In this document: positions 13,665 to 16,092 of the stretch, in pieces
How the letters are laid out: every line of letters begins with the position of its first letter
Position numbering within the stretch: position 1 is the first letter of the stretch
Source of the DNA: CAYRGG01 sp964423745
Lineage (GTDB): Bacteria; Pseudomonadota; Gammaproteobacteria; Competibacterales; Competibacteraceae
DNA length: 16,092 nucleotides
Assembly: GCA_964423745.1 (NCBI GenBank)
Contig: CAYRGG010000075.1
Span: 1-16,092 of the forward strand
Reading direction: 5' to 3'
Notes under the pieces: generated by a model
Told to the model about the DNA's origin: nothing
Database searches by the model: none
The model's input: the letters and a program-made list of their open reading frames with translations, nothing else
Made by a program: the position numbers and the translations under genes

Positions 13665-15358
13665 TGGGATTCCTCTTCCTGGTACGCAGACTTAGCTAGG
13701 GTAATGCGAAAACAACTTCCACCCTCCGGGGGACGGGTATATTGCAGTTGAGCGCCGTTAGCCTCACAAATCTCCCTAGCAATATAGAGCCCTAGACCAG
13801 TGCCTTGGGTTTTGGTAGTAAAAAACGGTTCAAAAATTTTTTTAGTCTCAGTGTTAGAAATACCGGGTCCAAAATCTTGAACTTCAATAAAAGCGGTTTC
13901 TGGACTAAAACTCAGCCCAGCTGTCAGATTTATTTTAGGTATTTGACCGCTTGGAGTACCATGAATACAGGCATTACTGCAAAGATTCCATAAAACTTGA
14001 TGCAAATGAGTGGGATCAAAGCGAACGATGAGATTTTCCGGTTGCACGTTTGTGTTTAGCTGAACGATTTTATCACCTTGGTTATGCAAAAATTCTTGAC
14101 GAAAGTTATCCAACCAAGCCTTTATCGGTAAATCTTCGGGTTTTAATCGATCCCGTCGGGATAAATCCAGCACCTTGGCGATAATTGTATTGGCCCGTTT
14201 CGTATTGTCGTAAATGATTTGGGCTAGCCGATGGTCATTGACGCTGGCTGTCTCGGATTCTTGAAGGAGCTGGGCAGCGTGACTGATAGAGGTTAAAGGA
14301 TTACGGATTTCATGGGCGATACCAGCCGTCATGCGTCCCAGGGCAGCCAGTTTAATTTCTTGAAGACGCTGAGCAACTTGCGCAGAATCTTCCAAAGCAA
14401 GTAACAAATCCCCCAATGGGCTACCCGTCAACCGATTAAAATGCACAATGAGCTCTGGCGAGTGTTCCGTTGGACGAAACGGTTTGGCTTCTTCTAAACC
14501 AGTCGTCAGCCATTGCGCCAAACGCTGCTGCAGTGTGGTTGATACCTCACTAAGCGCCCTATCACGGACAGATTCTTGATAGTTAAGCAGTCGGTAGGCG
14601 GTATCGTTCATAAGTTTTATGCGAGCAAAGCGATCTACAACGATGATACCTGATTGCAAATGTTGAACAATGGCTTGATTGAGTTCAGCGAGCTCTAAGA
14701 GTTCCTTAGAGCGCTGGTAGGCTAATTCTTCACTACGTCGATTGCGTTCTGCCAACGTATAGGTGAGTAGCGCTGTGATAAAAAAGGAAGCACCGAGAAT
14801 TCCTAACCGTCCTAAATGATCTATCTGGGTTTGTAAATGGTTAAGGACTTGGCCAAAACCATCGGGTTCGCTCAATGCCGACGTGACCGTAAGCGCCTCA
14901 TAAAACCAAAAAGCCACTAATATAAAAAAAGCCAGCGCTGCTGACGCTAAAGCCGAATAGAGGGGTAACAAAATACCACCAGCGGCTATAACAGTGACTA
15001 GCAAAATACTCAGGTTACTGACAATGCCCCCGGAGGCATGGATCATAAAACTAAGGGCAATAAGATCTACTAAGGTTTGCAGATGGGCCTGCACCTTCAA
15101 AGAAGGTCGGCGCCAATAGCTGCCCATAATGGAAATAAGCACTGCAATGACATAGACAAGGGCGGTACCCAAAAACAAAGGTGGATTTGTCTTGCCAAAA
15201 ATAGAAATATGACCATTGAGAAAAAATACGCCTAGCAGGATTGTCACTAAAACCAAGCGGCCAAAGTTGAATACCCGGAATACAAACCAGATACGGCGCC
15301 GATCCATATTGGTTTGCGAGATAATATTGAGAAGAGACAGTTGATTAGAAGTAGGCAT
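13643..15358 (-). CDS. pilS: PilS, membrane sensor histidine kinase
   Basis: 571 residues. Six hydrophobic helices lie within about residues 28-202, as in Pseudomonas PilS. A PAS-like domain follows (NQAIVQHLQSGIIVVDRFAR, about 225-320). HisKA has phospho-acceptor H349 in GIAHEIRNPLTSISHAAQLL. The HATPase domain has the N box NLCSNACIHG (458-467), DFGPGI (495-500) and TGLGLYIAREI (520-530). It should autophosphorylate and transfer phosphate to PilR. In Pseudomonas, PilS senses PilA in the inner membrane. The gene overlaps pilR by 22 bp and follows the PP0621-family gene by about 40 bp, so the three are likely one transcript. Confidence 0.95.
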   Translation of the reverse strand: MPTSNQLSLLNIISQTNMDRRRIWFVFRVFNFGRLVLVTILLGVFFLNGHISIFGKTNPPLFLGTALVYVIAVLISIMGSYWRRPSLKVQAHLQTLVDLIALSFMIHASGGIVSNLSILLVTVIAAGGILLPLYSALASAALAFFILVAFWFYEALTVTSALSEPDGFGQVLNHLQTQIDHLGRLGILGASFFITALLTYTLAERNRRSEELAYQRSKELLELAELNQAIVQHLQSGIIVVDRFARIKLMNDTAYRLLNYQESVRDRALSEVSTTLQQRLAQWLTTGLEEAKPFRPTEHSPELIVHFNRLTGSPLGDLLLALEDSAQVAQRLQEIKLAALGRMTAGIAHEIRNPLTSISHAAQLLQESETASVNDHRLAQIIYDNTKRANTIIAKVLDLSRRDRLKPEDLPIKAWLDNFRQEFLHNQGDKIVQLNTNVQPENLIVRFDPTHLHQVLWNLCSNACIHGTPSGQIPKINLTAGLSFSPETAFIEVQDFGPGISNTETKKIFEPFFTTKTQGTGLGLYIAREICEANGAQLQYTRPPEGGSCFRITLAKSAYQEEESQWKLAMH

Positions 15359-15399
15359 AGCGTTCTTAAAATCCCTGATAAGATGTAATCCTCGACAAA

Positions 15400-15660
15400 T
15401 TAGTGAGACAGGCTACGGTTAGCTCGCTGCGCAAGACAATGCCCATCAGCGCAGCAATAACCCTGGTTTTTATCGCCAACAGCTTGATGACGAGGGATAT
15501 ATATTCGGCAATAGCTGCAGCGCACTATTTCTTGGGGTGGCCGTTGCGAAGGATTCCCTTTGGAACGGCTCGCGACCCACTTATGCCGCAGGTATCTCAC
15601 CAACCAAAGTCCTACGACTACCAATAAAATAACAAAAAACTGCCGAAGGCTTACACCCAT
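15400..15660 (-). CDS. PP0621-family small membrane protein
   Basis: 86 residues: one N-terminal membrane helix (FFVILLVVVGLWLVRYL), a basic linker, and a C-terminal zinc-ribbon-like segment (RCSYCRIYIPRHQAV, then YCCADGHCLAQ) with C-x2-C plus later Cys and His residues. This layout and the position directly before pilS match the PP0621 family of gammaproteobacteria, whose function is not established. GAGG precedes the ATG by about 11 nt. It is transcribed with pilS and pilR from the promoter at 15771-15799. Confidence 0.8.
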   Translation of the reverse strand: MGVSLRQFFVILLVVVGLWLVRYLRHKWVASRSKGNPSQRPPQEIVRCSYCRIYIPRHQAVGDKNQGYCCADGHCLAQRANRSLSH

Positions 15661-15770
15661 AATGGAGCCTCACATCGCAAAATGTATTTTGATAGCGTTG
15701 TTGGTAACAACAGTAGCACATTTTTGATCCATCGAAATTTAGCTACCTGTTAGCATGTGTCTGATTCTAG

Positions 15771-15799
15771 ACTATATCTAGCAAAATAGTGCTAGGCAA
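15771..15799 (-). promoter_or_regulatory. sigma70 promoter of the PP0621-pilS-pilR unit
   Basis: On the minus strand TTGCCT (complement of 15794-15799) and TATAGT (complement of 15771-15776) are separated by 17 bp. Transcription would start near 15764, giving a leader of about 100 nt. Confidence 0.5.
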
Positions 15800-15868
15800 T
15801 GGTCTGACAAAAAAAGCGCTTACGACTATGCAATGAGTCGACATAGAAGGCATAAAGCAGCAAAAGTT

Positions 15869-15897
15869 TTTCCAAAGCAATTCTGTTAACATATAGA
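15869..15897 (+). promoter_or_regulatory. possible sigma70 promoter of sucC
   Basis: TTTCCA (15869-15874) and TATAGA (15892-15897) are each 4 of 6 to consensus with a 17-bp spacer. A start near 15904 would leave a short leader that carries the GGGGGG ribosome site. Confidence 0.35.
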
Positions 15898-15927
15898 TTT
15901 TACCCGATAAATGGGGGGAAACAGCGC

Positions 15928-16092
15928 ATGAATTTGCATGAATATCAAGCAAAAGAATTGTTTAAAGCCTTTGGCGTTGCTGTACCTCGGGGCATCAAGG
16001 CAACATCTCAGCAAGAAGCCCTCGATGCAGCCAAAGAATTGGGAGGTGCGCTATGGGTAGTCAAAGCTCAGGTTCATGCGGGCGGTCGGGGT
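15928..16092 (+). CDS. sucC: succinate-CoA ligase beta subunit, 5' end (runs off window)
   Basis: The first 55 codons are present. MNLHEYQAKELFKAFGVAVP is the near-invariant start of SucC, and LWVVKAQVHAGGRG is the nucleotide-binding lysine segment of its ATP-grasp domain. With SucD it makes succinate and ATP (or GTP) from succinyl-CoA in the citric acid cycle. A GGGGGG run at 15913-15918 acts as the ribosome site. The gene is divergent from the PP0621-pilSR unit. It is intact as far as it can be seen. Confidence 0.95.
   Translation, partial: MNLHEYQAKELFKAFGVAVPRGIKATSQQEALDAAKELGGALWVVKAQVHAGGRG

Noticed and set aside
15820..15845. Imperfect dyad (CTTACGACTATG ... TCGACATAG) between the divergent core promoters
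   Set aside because: The arms do not match as an inverted repeat over a useful length.
1..16092. CRISPR arrays, tRNA or rRNA genes, attachment sites, tandem repeats
   Set aside because: None were seen on reading both strands. No evenly spaced direct repeats or cloverleaf-like segments were noticed.

Overview
The window reads as a gammaproteobacterial chromosome segment. The right end (12.3-16.1 kb) is core-genome-like: the type IV pilus two-component system pilS-pilR, the small PP0621-family gene before it, and the divergent start of sucC. Gene content and moderate GC are compatible with a Chromatiales-type organism, but the species cannot be fixed from the sequence alone. The rest (1-12.3 kb) is an accessory region assembled from short blocks, several of which are truncated, frameshifted or reduced to relics.

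Layout, left to right. (1) 1-1318, minus strand: the 3' part of a redox operon, with the C-terminus of a ferredoxin-NAD(P)+ reductase-like protein, a 2x[4Fe-4S] ferredoxin, and a Tat-exported FAD flavoprotein that carries a frameshift and runs off the window. (2) 1319-1774: a C-terminal MarR fragment followed by a decayed IS5-family transposase C-terminus on the opposite strand. (3) 1773-3909, plus strand: an arsenic-type locus with an ArsR repressor behind an operator/promoter-like dyad, a 3'-truncated arsenate reductase, and an intact CoA-disulfide-reductase-like flavoenzyme. (4) 4143-6030, minus strand: a type II haloacid dehalogenase-like HAD protein and a zinc-less quinone oxidoreductase-like MDR enzyme, with the C-terminal half of a LysR regulator left beside the MDR start. 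(5) 6540-7235: a RHH/PIN (VapBC-type) toxin-antitoxin pair. (6) 7340-12174, minus strand: a visibly GC-richer three-gene polyol unit, mannitol 2-dehydrogenase, periplasmic polyol-binding protein and a 14-TM NCS1-like permease, behind a good sigma70 promoter and a palindrome. A short N-terminal relic of a short-chain dehydrogenase lies between it and pilR. (7) 12273-16092: pilR, pilS, the PP0621-family gene, a divergent promoter region and sucC.

The most unusual feature is the polyol unit. The binding protein belongs to a family that normally feeds an ABC importer, yet no ABC permease or ATPase is present. The next gene instead encodes a secondary transporter of the nucleobase-cation-symporter type. 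The second theme is genome wear: at least six partial genes (reductase, MarR, IS5 transposase, arsC, LysR, SDR) lie in 12.3 kb, all outside the intact core block. No CRISPR array, tRNA or rRNA was seen.
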